62,517 nucleotides of DNA from the NCBI GenBank assembly GCA_007026445.1, contig VDMD01000128.1, positions 1 to 62,517 of the forward strand, in the 5' to 3' direction. A program made the position numbers and the translations under genes. Below are positions 1-11,346 of the stretch, piece after piece. Below the pieces are notes generated by a model. That model was not told where the DNA came from and made no database searches. It worked only from the letters and a program-made list of their open reading frames with translations. How positions within the stretch are numbered: the stretch's first letter is position 1; each line of letters opens with the position of its first letter. The DNA comes from Schizophyllum amplum (Eukaryota; Basidiomycota; Agaricomycetes; Agaricales; Schizophyllaceae).

Positions 1-644
1 GTGCACCGCCAGCGATGCCAAGTGCGCCGCCGCTCTTTGAGGATGACAGCGCACACGGTGGGGAAAGGGGCCTGATTGGCGGGGAAGGGTCTCAGATAGG
101 CGAGGAAGCGCGGCTCCCCAGCTTGGGAGGACATCCCACCGGCGAAGAAGGACAGCCCTCAGGCGAGGAAGCCCGATCGGTTGCCGGAGAAGAGACATTG
201 TTGCGGCCTTCCGCTCCACGCGTGGGTGATGACGAGACGTTTTTGGACCGGCAGGCAGAAGGGAACTCGCCAGTGCCGCCAGGGGAGGATTTGGAGTACG
301 CGGAAGAGGACTTGGGATACGAGGAGGAGGAACAGAGACTCGCGGAGTCTGGGCGGGGTGACAAGGGTCTCGCCGTTTCGCCTAGTCTGGGTGAAGGGGT
401 GATGGGAGCTGGGCAGGACCATGATCGAGAAGGAGGTGGGCGGAAAACCTTACTGGTCAACACCGGGAGGGTCAGCATCAGGAGGGTCCACGGCAGACCG
501 GCACCCAGGCGCGTTCGACGAGTTCGCACGATGGATAGTGTCTTTCTGTCACTCTTTCAACTCTCCTCTCCATCGCATGTATGTAGCTGGGGTCGAGCAT
601 TATTCCATAACAACCTGTATCATAAACCCGTGGACTACGACTAG
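1..644 (+). CDS. 3' end of an unknown gene (partial)
   Basis: An open frame runs in from the window edge (open from base 3, first ATG at 15) and stops at 644. The first 120 or so residues are low-complexity and acidic, with an irregular repeat of Gly-Glu-Glu (GGEGSQIGEEARLP-like units of about 12-14 residues), then an E-rich stretch and a basic segment with several RR pairs. I recognise no domain. The repeat phase is constant, which supports coding, but the last 60 residues look less protein-like, so the true stop could lie in another frame after an unseen intron. Confidence 0.35.
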   Translation, partial: APPAMPSAPPLFEDDSAHGGERGLIGGEGSQIGEEARLPSLGGHPTGEEGQPSGEEARSVAGEETLLRPSAPRVGDDETFLDRQAEGNSPVPPGEDLEYAEEDLGYEEEEQRLAESGRGDKGLAVSPSLGEGVMGAGQDHDREGGGRKTLLVNTGRVSIRRVHGRPAPRRVRRVRTMDSVFLSLFQLSSPSHVCSWGRALFHNNLYHKPVDYD

Positions 645-1114
645 CGTAGTCCACGCTCTGCTTGCGCGCTCTATGTAGCGCGCTTCTTTCGGTACCCTTC
701 GATGCTAATTGCGCTTCGCTTCTGATGAGGACAGTCCAAAGTTCAGGTAGGTGCGTGCGCTACCGCCTTCAAACAACAGCAAGAAGTCACGGGAATTAGA
801 ATGGTGGGGAGCTGTTTATTACCCATCCCCATCTCGAAGTCAGGTTATAGGATCTTGAAGCGACTGACCTCGGACTTGTTTGTTAGGCAATCAGATATTG
901 TGGGTCCAATGCGAAGCGCATTCGGGGATATCAGCGCGACATCTCCATTTGGCAGTATCCTAGGCCCTGGCAGACCTCATTATCTCGTAAAGGGCTGACT
1001 CTGACTCTGAGACTGTTGACGAGGATAAGGATTATTGTGCGCGCTTGAGCAGTGCCAGGCATTCTTCTGCAGAATGGATTGGTTGGGATCCATACTTATT
1101 GAGCACCAGATATC
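645..1114. other. intergenic, no gene seen
   Basis: Only short overlapping frames in all directions and no conserved motif. It lies between the 3' end of the partial gene and tRNA-Val. Confidence 0.5.
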
Positions 1115-1188
1115 GGGTCGGTGGCGTAGTTGGTTATCGCATCTGTCTAACACACAGAAGGTCCTCAGTTCGAACCTGGGCCGACTCA
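1115..1188 (+). tRNA. tRNA-Val (anticodon AAC)
   Basis: The 74-nt sequence folds as a complete cloverleaf. The acceptor stem GGGTCGG pairs with CCGACTC (one G:U). The D-arm stem is GCG/CGC. The anticodon stem TCTGT/ACAGA encloses the loop CTAACAC, giving anticodon AAC. The T-arm is CTCAG-TTCGAAC-CTGGG and the discriminator is A. There is no intron and no encoded CCA, as expected for a eukaryotic nuclear tRNA gene. Confidence 0.95.
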
Positions 1189-1192
1189 TCAC

Positions 1193-1197
1193 TTTTT
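1193..1197 (+). terminator. RNA polymerase III T-run terminator
   Basis: TTTTT starts five bases after the tRNA-Val discriminator base, the usual Pol III stop. Confidence 0.8.
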
Positions 1198-1642
1198 CCG
1201 TGCTTTTGCTCTAATCTCTGCAAGCAACTGTGTTGATCTTCAAGCCTTTTCAACTTCGCAACATCTGAACCTGTCAGTGCCACTCACTAACCAGCTGCGG
1301 CCCGCGGGAGGCCTTATTGCACCAAAACACAGCCAGAAGGCATTTCCCTTTGCGACTCTGCAGCGGATCCGGAGAGCGTCGCATATTCGTAACGTCCTGT
1401 CTAAAAGAGAAAGACATCACGATAGCGGGCGGCAGCACTTAAGTATATAGTCCATGGCTAGGATAAATAGGCGGGCGATACGTATGTAGATCTGACATGG
1501 GTACACAGACTGAGAATGTACATGCAGGTAGGTCGTTATCGCAGGAGGAAAGATGTTTGCAGCTATTCAATGATTAATCGACGTTGGCAGCAATGTCGGT
1601 AGCGCGAAACGTGGGTAGTGATGCAGCAAGATACACAACCGG
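1198..1642. other. intergenic, no gene seen
   Basis: The segment holds the presumed 3' UTR of the minus-strand PalI gene that ends at 1643. No ORF or structured RNA is recognised. Confidence 0.5.
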
Positions 1643-3488
1643 CTAGCGCTTGCTGTTCCACGCGCCTGGCGGCTGCGCGGAGTCCTGGTCGTACCCGGGC
1701 GGCGCATCCTCATACCCCGACGTCGGGCGTCCCGACTGATCCTGACTCGGGTTCATCACCGAGTACCCAACGTGCGGTTGCATCGGTGCGGGGGGCGGCG
1801 ATCTCGACGTAGACGGCATCTGCGGGGCCGGCGAGTGCGTGGGCGACGCGTGCTGCGGGCCTCCGTAGCCGCCGATGAACGCCTGGTTCATGCTGTCTGG
1901 TAACGGCGGAACAGCATTGGCACCGTAGCCCCCGTTCGCGTTCGCGCTGTAAGCAGCGTTCGCGCCGTATGGATCGTACCCGGCGTTGTTTGCACCGTAG
2001 CCATCGCCCCCTAGCGTGTAACTGCGCTCGGGCGCGTGCTGCGCGATGTACGGGTTCGCCTGTGGTTGGCCGTACGGGCTTGTTTGCGCTTGGGTGTACG
2101 AGCTGGATTGTTGCTGATTGTACGCGTTCGCCTGTTGTTGGTCGTACGGATCGCCATACGCTTGTCCCTGCGGCTGCGATTGTCCGTATGGATCGTTGTA
2201 GGAGTACGCGGATGGGTATTGTTGGTGGGATGCTGCGGAGTGGTCTGGGGAACGAGTCAGGACAGACGGGCGAGTAAGATCATTCGCAGCCTTACATGTC
2301 GTGCCACCGGCGGTGTGACCATAGTCCTGACCATACTGGTCGCCTGAATGGTGCGGTGAAAGATACTGGCCGGTCGAGGCAGGCGCATTGTGCATGACTG
2401 CAGCTGGTGCTGCTGCACCACCGTAGCCGGGCATGGGAGGCGGCGAGGTAGTCCGGTGCGCATTAGAGGTGTAGGCGGACGACGCGTACGTAGAGGGTGC
2501 ATATGCCGACTGCGCCGCGCTGCCCTGTCGGCGGGGTTGCTGAGGCGGGTATGATGATGCAGTTGCCGGCTGATTATAGTAGTCGTCGACCGCGCGCGTG
2601 CCCTGCGCCCCCTTCACATACCCTGCCGGCGCGTGCGTCTCGGTGGGCGAAGACTCGTCAACATAAACATGATCCCCATCGACGCGGGCAGTGAGCGGCT
2701 GCGTCTCGTGGAAGGCGGGAAGGCCGCCCTCCTTCTGTCGAGCCTTGCGGTCAGCCTCAGCCTTGACAGCGTCGAGCCGGAGCTGCTCTGCGTGGCCGTC
2801 GTTCTTATTCGTTGGCTTATCCCAGTCCGAGCGCGGGCGGCGCTTCGAAACGCAGCAGCGCCCGATCGTGTAGAAACAGCCACTGAAGAAGAGGAGTACC
2901 CACGCAGCGAGCGTGAGCCAGATGGCGTTGCCCATCTCCGCGGTGCCGACGTCGTTGAGGCGTGACTTGGCAACGAAGAAGAGAACGAGGTCAAAAATGA
3001 AGGCGAGGAGGGCGATAGTGGCGGCGAAGCCGGAGACGCAGGTGCTACAGCACGTCATGGACATCTCGCGGATGTGCGCGAGGAGGCCAAAGAGCGCGCT
3101 GCCAGCCGCCAGGGCGAGGGCGACGATGTGGAGGACGAGGGCGTAGGTGATCCATTTGACAACGACTGTGGGGATCTCGATGGGGAGCTCGTTACCGACG
3201 AGACTGTTGATGTCTTGGGGATGTGAGCTATGTTTGTTGCGCGTGACGACGGCACTCACCCAGCTCGTAGCCCACGGAGGGCTTGGAGCACGACGTGCCG
3301 TTGGAGAGCTCGAGACAGTATCCGAGTGTACCAAAGGTGATGTTACCGCTGTAACTGTCGACTGATATAGAGGCCTTCAGGAAGTAGACGGATTTGAAGT
3401 ACGGGACACAGAAGGAAACGATCGCAAGCAGGATCGTCGCGACGAGCGTGACGATGAAGCCGGGCGTAGCTGGTCGGATGAGGCCCAT
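1643..3488 (-). CDS. palI: PalI/Rim9-type pH-response membrane protein
   Basis: Three exons: 3488-3260, 3213-2296 and 2244-1643, giving about 582 residues. The first 200 residues carry four hydrophobic helices: GFIVTLVATILLAIVSF; the helix around WITYALVLHIVALALA; the helix around SGFAATIALLAFIFDL; and the one around IWLTLAAWVLLFFSGC. A Cys-containing extracytoplasmic loop lies between helices 1 and 2. This is the SUR7/PalI fold that helps the ambient-pH receptor PalH/Rim21 at the plasma membrane. The remaining 380 residues form a cytosolic tail rich in Q, Y, N, G and P. The start at 3488 places the first helix ten residues in. Intron 1 (46 nt) is required by frame. Intron 2 (2295-2245, 51 nt, GTAAGG..CCCCAG) is a multiple of three with no stop, so it may be retained. 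The family call is firm; the exact tail is less so. Confidence 0.85.
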
Positions 3489-4414
3489 GATGGAAAGAAA
3501 TAAGTTACGAGCGGCTGCTGCTCGTCGTTGTCGTTGTCGCCGTTGGTGGCGAAAAGCCGCTGTGGGAATTCGTCCCTCACGGCCTCCCAACACCGCCTCG
3601 GACCGGTCCGTGCCCAATGCACAGCCCTCTGCCTCCTCTCCTCGTCTTCCATGTTACGATGGAGCAATCCAGTGCGATAGCGAAAGTCGATCCGACTCGT
3701 CGACGACCATGCAGCACCGCATTTCCGACCTCTTGTTTGACCGCGTAACAAGAATTCATACAGGATCGACACGGGCATCACTCCTATCCCATTCACGAAG
3801 GTCAGCCTTCACAGATGGTTCCATCTGTCTGAATATTTTTGTACAGATCGTAGGACATGCCTAGTACCTAACTGAGCTTCAGAGGTAAGTAGAAATATTG
3901 ATACCAGAGATGCCAGCAGCTCTGCCGTTCATTCATCGTCGAATCGAACAACAACAGTTACCGTATGGGGAAGCCCTGTATGCCGAAGGACCGAGGTCTG
4001 AGGGTGTCAGTCTCTCCTCGTCAGCGCGTCAGCCTCGGCATCGCAAAGAACAACGTGAATTTTGAAGTCCAGTTGAAGCCCAGCTGCCCAAGGGCCAAAT
4101 GCGCTCCGTACTTAGCAACGGACGCCAAGGCGCTGCAAGCTGCCGCATGCCCATCACGACGCCCGGCAACAGCCGGTGACACAGAAAACCGTCTGTTGGT
4201 GCGCGAGGCGCGCCTGCATTTGTTTCCCCTCCCTTCATGCTGTGTTAGCTTGACAGCCAGCGAAGCGCCCATTACCAGCGCCCTTGCAGCCACCCGCCGA
4301 GCGCTTACGTGTCCACCGACCCGTCACTCGCCGACTACCGAGCGATCTCTGCATCTCCGAGGTGTCTGCTGCGGCAGAGTCCATCCTTGTTTCTCGCAGT
4401 CATCTCTCGTCGGC
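3489..4414. promoter_or_regulatory. divergent intergenic between palI and an unknown gene
   Basis: Upstream region shared by palI (-) and the gene starting at 4415 (+). I see no TATA box at a convincing distance. A PacC-like core GCCAAG lies at 4124-4129, suggestive given the pH-signalling neighbour, but a six-base site is expected by chance at this length. Confidence 0.3.
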
Positions 4415-5556
4415 ATGGACATGTCGTTTCCAGCGCCAGCGGTCACCGCGGCGGGTATGCTACTCGCAGGCGCGGGCTTCTTCCTGGTGAGTGTCGCGTC
4501 ACCGTCGCGTCCTCGACGACCCACTCACGCGCCGGGCAGAGCGTCGTCTCTGCGCTGCTCAACGCGATCCTCGGCCGCATCTCGCCAATGCGACTTGACA
4601 TCCCTCCTCCGGCTTTACCCAAGACACTCAGTCGGCGCAAACGACTTAGCAGGCAGTCACTGACGCCGCGCACACCTTCCTTCAAGTCCGGCTCCAGTGG
4701 ATCCTCAACTGCCGTCCCGATCACACCGCCAGACCTACCAGGACACCCTGTGCAGATCGCAAATGCAGATAACGGCAACTTGTCCCCCGCTTCAGCACTC
4801 TCTCCCTCCAAGATCCCGCTCCGCGGTAAGGTCGTGCCACGGCGCCGGCGTAAGGGTCCCGTCTCCCCATCGACCTTGACCCACTCTGCCCCTACGACGC
4901 CTCTGGAGGAGCTGACCTCGATGTTTGAGCTCACGCCGCCCACGCCGCCGTCGCGCGCCATGACCCTGACTCCCAATGGCCAGGCGCCATCGTCGCCGTT
5001 CTCTTCAGACGAGTGCCTCGTGGTCGAGGTGCAGCAGACGCGCAGCTTCACGATGAGCATTCGAAGAGCGCTTGGTGGTGAGAAGGGGCAGAAACCGCCG
5101 CTCCCACGTACCACTTCGACACCACAAGTTCCGCGGGCGTCGACTGTCCTCGGATCGTCCCCGCAGATTCCCCGCCGCAAATCATGCCCGGATAACAAGG
5201 ACCAGCTGTCGCGCTCACTTACTATGTCGGCCGGTACGTTATCCGCTTTGTTGTTCACAGTCACACCCCTCTCCCTCGCGAGGTGACCGGCCTCAATGAA
5301 TATCTTTCCGAAGTCCCGAGCTGATGCGTTTCGTCCAACAGAGGCACCGCCGGAGTCGCCTTCGACAACAGAACGACGCAGCAAGTCGCCATTTGGGGGT
5401 CGCAAACCACAGCCTCAGCGGAAGCGCACGCTGCCATACGAGGCGCCGTATTTCGCCCCGACGCCTGTGCCGCCGCTCCCGCGAAGCAAAACGGCAGTCT
5501 CTCCGAACGGCCCTGTGCGTAGACCGCAGAGCGCTGGCACAGGCGCCTCACCGTAA
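4415..5556 (+). CDS. unknown N-terminally membrane-anchored, Ser/Pro-rich protein
   Basis: Three exons: 4415-4486, 4540-5233 and 5342-5556, giving 326 residues with all phases consistent. Intron 1 is GTGAGT..GGGCAG. Intron 2 is GTACGT..CAACAG, and its second base carries the Glu codon. The first exon encodes a hydrophobic helix (PAPAVTAAGMLLAGAGFFL) that continues into SVVSALLNAILGRI, so the protein is probably inserted near its N terminus. The rest is basic and disordered, with many T/S-P pairs (TPRTPSF, LTPPTPPSR) and RRK clusters that look like kinase or 14-3-3 type sites. I do not recognise the family. A start at 4421 (second Met) is equally possible. Confidence 0.6.
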
Positions 5557-6254
5557 CGGGAGCCTCCCAGCGCGCTTCGCTTGTGCCTGTTCCGTCGTCA
5601 TCCTCATCTCTCCCCTTCATCTATGTACTGTGAGCGCGTCTCGACTAATCTCATCTCCGCTATCATCATCGGCATCCATCCATCCATCGCAACATTCCCG
5701 CATACCATTGAGACGCTCTTTTACATTCAATATTTACGGATGTGGCCTTATAGAGCTGCAAAGCATTCCTACACCAGCACCACTATCTATCTATCCCATT
5801 CACGGCCCAACACCTGTCGATCCTTACTGTCCTTTCTCGAGCGAGCACACATACCCCCTAGAGTGCTCTGTTCTGCTGCCTGCTGTGTATAATTACTATC
5901 TATCTACTAATATCTGTCTTGTCGATTATATCTGCTGATCTCTTCGTATATATGCCTGCTCGCTTATCCTTACCCTCTAGCTAGGGCTCCGCCATCCAAC
6001 TGTACTATAGTCACATCTGGTCGTATGCGTTGTATATCCGGGGAGGAATCGATTCACAAGACATGCCGCATCGCTGCTGCCTTACCCTTGTCCGAGAGTT
6101 TTCTGAATACATGAACGGTTGGAACTTGTAGCTTGGCAAGTTGGCTGCTCGCCAAAAAATCAGAGTCCGCCCGGCGCTCGGACCGATCCAGCGATCGCTC
6201 CTGCTTTGATCAAGCACTTCACGCGCATTGTTCTCCTTGTCCTTGTCTCTCGCG
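5557..6254. other. intergenic, no gene seen
   Basis: AT-richer than its surroundings. It holds the 3' UTR of the gene ending at 5556 and the promoter of SYO1, and I see nothing else. Confidence 0.5.
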
Positions 6255-8736
6255 ATGGGTAAATCACAGAAGAAGAAGTCAATGCGCCGGCACAACCCCG
6301 TGCGGGTGCCCGACTCTCACCTCCCGCAGGGCCTGGCCTCTGCCTCGTCCTCGTCCTCGAAGACGCAGGCAATTTTACCGATCATACAGAAAGTGTGTGC
6401 TGCGTTCCCCTGCGTGTTCCCCCGCTCACAGATCCTCTGCAATGGAAAGATGGAGAGCCTCGAAGCTTCCGACCGCAAGTGGGCGTGTGTTGCGGTGTCT
6501 AACTTGATTCAAAATGATCCCTCGACACGCCGGCTGTTGCAGGGGAAGAACGTCGTCGGGGCGCTGATCACGAGATTGACGGACTCGGAGGAAGAGGTTA
6601 TAGTTGAAGCTATGGGCTCGCTACGGTGCGTCTCATAATTATAACTATTTCGTATGCACGAAGCTCATGGTACATGCAGCAATCTATGTATCGACGGCGG
6701 ATACGACATCTGTGCCGAAATGTACAACAAAAATATCCTCACCCCGCTCAAAACTTTCGTCCCCAAGGTTAGCATCTAATTCTTCCGTCAAGAGACTCTC
6801 TTGCTTATGCGTCACCAGCTCTCTACCACCCTCTCACAATATCTGGCCGGCGACAAGGCCACGCCGGAGAATGCACGAAGACTGGTCTACGAGTTCGCTG
6901 ACAGTGTGATCACGACACTGTGGTGTCTCTCGTGCGTGCTGCCTTCTATGCGCACTGCATACCCACTGACTAGTTCCAGAGAGACCAACAACAAGGCGCT
7001 TAACGCCATCAACGAGATCAATCTCGTCCCGTTCCTCATGTCCTTTCTCGCTGCCAGGGATAAGCTCCCCGTTGGCACCGTGTCTTCAGCAGGTGCGTCA
7101 TGCGCAATATCGCTTAACACCGGTACTAACGATGATTTAGCGCAATGTCTTTACGTCCTCACGGACGACAACTTCCCGGCAATCTTGGAGACACGACGAG
7201 ACGCAAACTACGTGAGCTGCCTTCTGGATATCGCCAAGTTGGAGCCCTCGCGCAGTGGAAAGGAGAAGGAGTCCGATGATACCAGGGCGACGATGCTGCG
7301 AGTGCTTGCTGCAGGTAGGCCACCACGCCACATACTCGGCGGAACTCCACTTACTAGAAATTAGGTATCCTACGAAATCTGGCACCACTACCACCACCGA
7401 CGTCGGCATCCTTTGTGGATATTGACAAGGAGATTGTACTTCCTCTGTTGCAGCCCGTCATCTCTGCTGTTGATCTGCATGAAGCGGCTTCGGTCGCCCA
7501 ACGTTGTGTGGCTCAACTCGTAAGTCACGACGGGACATGGTGTGGCTAAGAGGCTAACTTCGGAACTAGGAAGCTGAACCGCCCAAGGAGTCGATGAAGC
7601 ACGGTCCCAAATCTGATCATCAGTCAGAACCTGAGGCTGAGCTCAGCCGGCTGGAATCCAAGCTTCGCACCCTGCAACTGTCCCTCGAGATTCTGACGGG
7701 AACTTGCGCGACCCTGCCTGACCCTGAACCGGACGCGCACCCAACGGACAACGATGATGATGACGAGGATGTCGAGGGTGACGCGGGGGACGAGGATATC
7801 GTCGATGCACCAGCATTATCGTCCGGCGTCGACGCCACCCGCGGTGTCCTTCCTGCGCTCGTCCCTCCACTTCTCGCTCTCGCACAGCCGACCGCGCTCT
7901 CCTTCCCTCCACTTGCTGCACCTGCCGCGCACCCGCCGACGACCTCCGCCCTTGGGGCAATTCATGTTGCTGCGCTCGAGTGCCTCAACAACATCTTTCT
8001 CGGCCTCGCTACCGCGCCCAGCGCGCAAGTGAGCGGCGACGCAGATGCGGGGCGCCGCGTATGGACTGGACTGTGGTCCGCCCTCGGTGCCGTCGGCGCA
8101 GAATTCGGCGGCCTCGGGCAGGAGAGGCGACGCGAGATGTGGGATGTATCTGCAGGAGTGCTGTGGGGCGCGGGGATTTCATGGAAGGGCGCTTTGGTGA
8201 GCACGGTCTCTGGCTTGAGTGGCAGGCCTGACTGATCGGGAACTAGGTCCCGGAAGAAGAGCACGTCAGGGTGCTTATGCAGTACTGCGACGCGGCGGCG
8301 GACGAGCGAACGCGCGTGAAGTGCATTGGAGCGCTAGAATGCCTTGCGCAGTGCCCAGAGGCGATCGACGCGAACCGCGTAAGCCCAATCTTTTCAGCGT
8401 TAGAGCGTCATATTGACTATCCCTCAGGTCATCGCCGACTACCTGCTCGGAGTGCTCCCCTCAGGCAACACGCCTCCGCGCCTCGGCACCGAACCCGCCC
8501 TGCAGGCCGCGTCGGCGCTCGTTGACATCTATTCAGACGAGAACATGCCTTACGACACAAACTTCAGGCGAGGCGCTTACCTCGCTAAGCTGACGGACTC
8601 AGTCGAGGGCATGCGGCGAACGGTGAAGGCGATCGACCGGAAGAAGGAAGGCGGGCGCGACCTACGGCGACGTGGGGAGGAGGTCCGTGATAACCTGGTC
8701 GCATTCATCGAGTATAGGAGGGAGCTCGGTCTATAG
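6255..8736 (+). CDS. SYO1: SYO1/HEATR3-type symportin (ribosomal protein L5/L11 import adaptor)
   Basis: Start MGKSQKKKSMRRHNP matches the basic N terminus of Syo1, a transport adaptor that carries uL18 (RpL5) and uL5 (RpL11) together into the nucleus for 5S RNP assembly. Exons: 6255-6625, 6680-6767, 6819-6931, 6980-7092, 7141-7314, 7365-7519, 7570-8196, 8247-8378 and 8428-8736, about 693 residues with every phase agreeing. Recognisable ARM/HEAT blocks include WACVAVSNLI, NLCIDGGYDICAEMYNKN, NKALNAINEINLVPFLMSF and QCLYVLTDDN. A D/E-rich loop (about residues 380-400, DNDDDDEDVEGDAGDEDI) corresponds to the acidic loop implicated in RpL11 binding. An optional 39-nt in-frame intron at 6393-6431 would remove 13 residues. 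The DNA itself shows no defects. Confidence 0.93.
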
Positions 8737-8940
8737 TAATACTGGTCAGTGGCAGTGGTTAGGCATGTAAATATCTCATGTATCCATCGCCGAGGTACTT
8801 GTATAGCAGCACAATAGGCGACGACGTTCTCCTGTTAGTCTCTCTTCTCAAGCTCAAGCACCACATGCAGATCCGGACACCATGAAAATAAACAGCAACG
8901 TACGACATCAATCCGTGGACATGACACATGCCCATTCCTA

Positions 8941-11175
8941 CTACTCATATTGTAGTGCCGGGATCTTGGTCACATCGATCAAGCCAACCATCTTACACTC
9001 GAGAGCCACCGCAATGCGGTTGAAATGGCCCTCCCGCATCTGCCACTCAATCTCGAAAACGCCTGGCTTGACGTTGCCGGCATGCCAGGACCATAGCTTT
9101 TGCCTCTCCTGTATAACGTAAGTCGCAAGCAGTACACCTGATGTGAATTTTTTCACCTGTACACCGTAGATGTGCAAATACCCGTCACCGCTTCCCGACG
9201 CCAAGAATCTGCCATCGGGGCTGAAGTTGAGCGCATACACCGGGCGCTTGTGATCGCTGAAGGTAGCCAGACATTTGCCTGTGATGGAGTTCCACATGCG
9301 CGCTGTTCCGTCGAACGACGATCTTCGAAGTATCAAGTGAGATGGCATGTAGAGGACCGCGAGTTGATATGACACGTACGTTGCCAGGATCTCATCCTCT
9401 CCTTCTAGAGATACAGGCTGCCATGCGATGGTGCTGACACTCTTCTCGTGTCCGCCGAGCAGCACAGAGGAATAGAACGAACTCAAACCTGGAATGGCGT
9501 CCCCACCCAAGGGCGAGAGCCCTTTAAGCCTCGAGATATCCCATATGCGAGTCGTCTTGTCATCCGAGCACGATGCTAGTTTCGTACCAGACCGGTTCAC
9601 TTTGATCTGATTGATCTCGGTTTTGTGGCCCCTTGGTTCGATCGTGAGTTTGGTTGGACGACAATGTAGACAGACGAGAGCTCACGACAAAACCTTCGTG
9701 ACCGTCCGGCCGTTAACGCTGAGAATGTGAGCAGTCGCATCGGCGCCGCAGCTCGCAAAATACTCGTTCGAGATCCATACGACGTCGAGACAGGCATCTT
9801 GGCGTCTACATGAGCACGGGACGCAGAGAGGACGGACGAGCAAAATACCTTGGTGGGTATAATATTGGCGGACGAGGCACTTGTTTGGGACGTCCCAAAG
9901 GCCTATGGACCCGTCCAGGCTCGCCGACAGGACATACCTACCATTTTTCGAAAATCGGACGACGAAAATGGGCCCCTGAAATGCGTGCTGATCAGACAAA
10001 TGAAGAGCGGTGCGAACGAACACGGACCTCGTGCTGGGCGTGCGAGAAGTACAATTCGCCTTCGACAGTGATGATGCGGAATACTTTATCGTAGGAGCCG
10101 ACTGCGAGGAGCTTGCCATCCGGACTCCAGGATAACGAGGTCAAGTCGCCCTGGTCAGCCTTCTTGAACGATTCGACTCTGATGGGGTCGGCCGGCTTGG
10201 GAGCAAAGCCGTCGCTTGGGCTGTCGAAGAGTCGCCAAATGAGGACAGTGCCGTCTTTCGCGCTGAGCGAGTATATGAGACAGTGGGATAGCAACGACGG
10301 ACGTCAGCATACCCCGAGGCCAGTAGGCTCGTATCATGCGGGTTAAACGCGCATACGAAGACCTTCGCGTCATTTATAAGCTGAGAGCGCTTCTGTAAGA
10401 AGATTGAGAACTGCCTACCTCCGCAGCATGCCCGGACAGCATTAATGTTGCTCGTGGGTCGGTGGCCTCGTCCAGAGCGCCTTGTCGCAATTTTTGCTTG
10501 ATTTTTTTCGCCGGGTCAGTCGCTATATTCGAGATTGCGGAGGATTGCTCTGTTCTGGACTTAAATAATGTCCGTCATGCGTGTGAGTCACCTTACGCCC
10601 GGAACTAGCCGCAGTGGTAGGCGCAGAATCTTTGGTGGAACTTTCGCGTTTCTGCCGCTTCTCGTTGTCTTCAAGCTCTTCTGTGGGAGTCTCGGCCTTG
10701 CGTTTGGTACCCTGGCCAACCTTGTCTTTGGCAGCGAGCTTTTCGGCGAGGGCCTTCTTCGGCGGATCGGGCTTGTCCACCTCCATTGGCGTATGTTTAC
10801 GTGTCTCTTCCTTCTGCTTCCGTTGAGCAGCTGCTGTGCAGCTATGTTTTTGTAGGAGCGAGAAGCCGTTCTTGCAGTTCTTCGTTTCCGGAGTGCGCTG
10901 CCAGTGATGCTCGACCTCGACATAGAGCAACGCCTTGCTAAGCAGTTCTATCAGTTCTCCTCTGGGTATATGGGTCGAGAAGCATGGTGCGGCGTCAAGC
11001 TTCGACTCGGAGCGCAGAAGGTATGCCGTGTGCTGCAAACCTGGGGGTGCCACACGTCAGTCACTCAAGGCTATTTGTGAAAAGCGTACTCTATACCGGA
11101 GTCTTGCAGATATGCATATATAAGAGCGTTTATTTCCTCGGAGGTGATGGAGATGGGCTTGTTGGCGCTGCCCAT
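8941..11175 (-). CDS. TBL1/Sif2-type LisH and WD40 corepressor subunit
   Basis: The short first exon (11175-11097) encodes MGSANKPISITSEEINALIYAYL, a LisH dimerisation motif, and continues after a 56-nt intron with LQHTAYLLRSES. A basic linker with KRK motifs (possible nuclear localisation signal) follows. About seven WD repeats come next, e.g. EVFVCAFNP, GTVLIWRL, GPIFVVRFSKNG, SIGLWDV, KLASCSDDKTTRIWD, FDGTARMW and PVYALNFSPDGRFLASGSGDG. The order LisH-linker-WD40 is that of TBL1 in metazoan NCoR/SMRT complexes and Sif2 in the yeast Set3 histone deacetylase complex. Established early joins: 10597 to 10549, 10419 to 10362, and 10313 to 10262. It ends with KIPALQYE at 8941. It converges on SYO1 with 204 bp between the stops. 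Confidence 0.88.
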
Positions 11176-11346
11176 GGCGGCAGAGGCAGGGAGGCCAGAG
11201 TTCTAAGTTTGAGACCAAGTCCGTATAAGCACGTGCGCCTCATCAACGATCCAGCGTTGTCCGGCACGTTCGGACCGGTACTCACTGTTCCGTTTCGCAC
11301 ATCGCCTACGTCGCCGAATCGGAGATCCTCATCGTCACCGACCACC
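11176..11346. promoter_or_regulatory. bidirectional promoter, TBL1-type and DCAF11 genes
   Basis: Only 171 bp separate the start codons of the minus-strand TBL1-type gene (11175) and the plus-strand DCAF11 gene (11347), so the two must share promoter DNA. No TATA box is seen. Confidence 0.7.

Noticed and set aside
4124..4129. PacC site controlling palI
   Set aside because: A single GCCAAG hexamer about 640 bp upstream is not enough evidence for regulation.
4443..5405. 320-codon minus-strand open frame
   Set aside because: Antisense shadow of the spliced plus-strand gene at 4415-5556, whose introns have proper borders.
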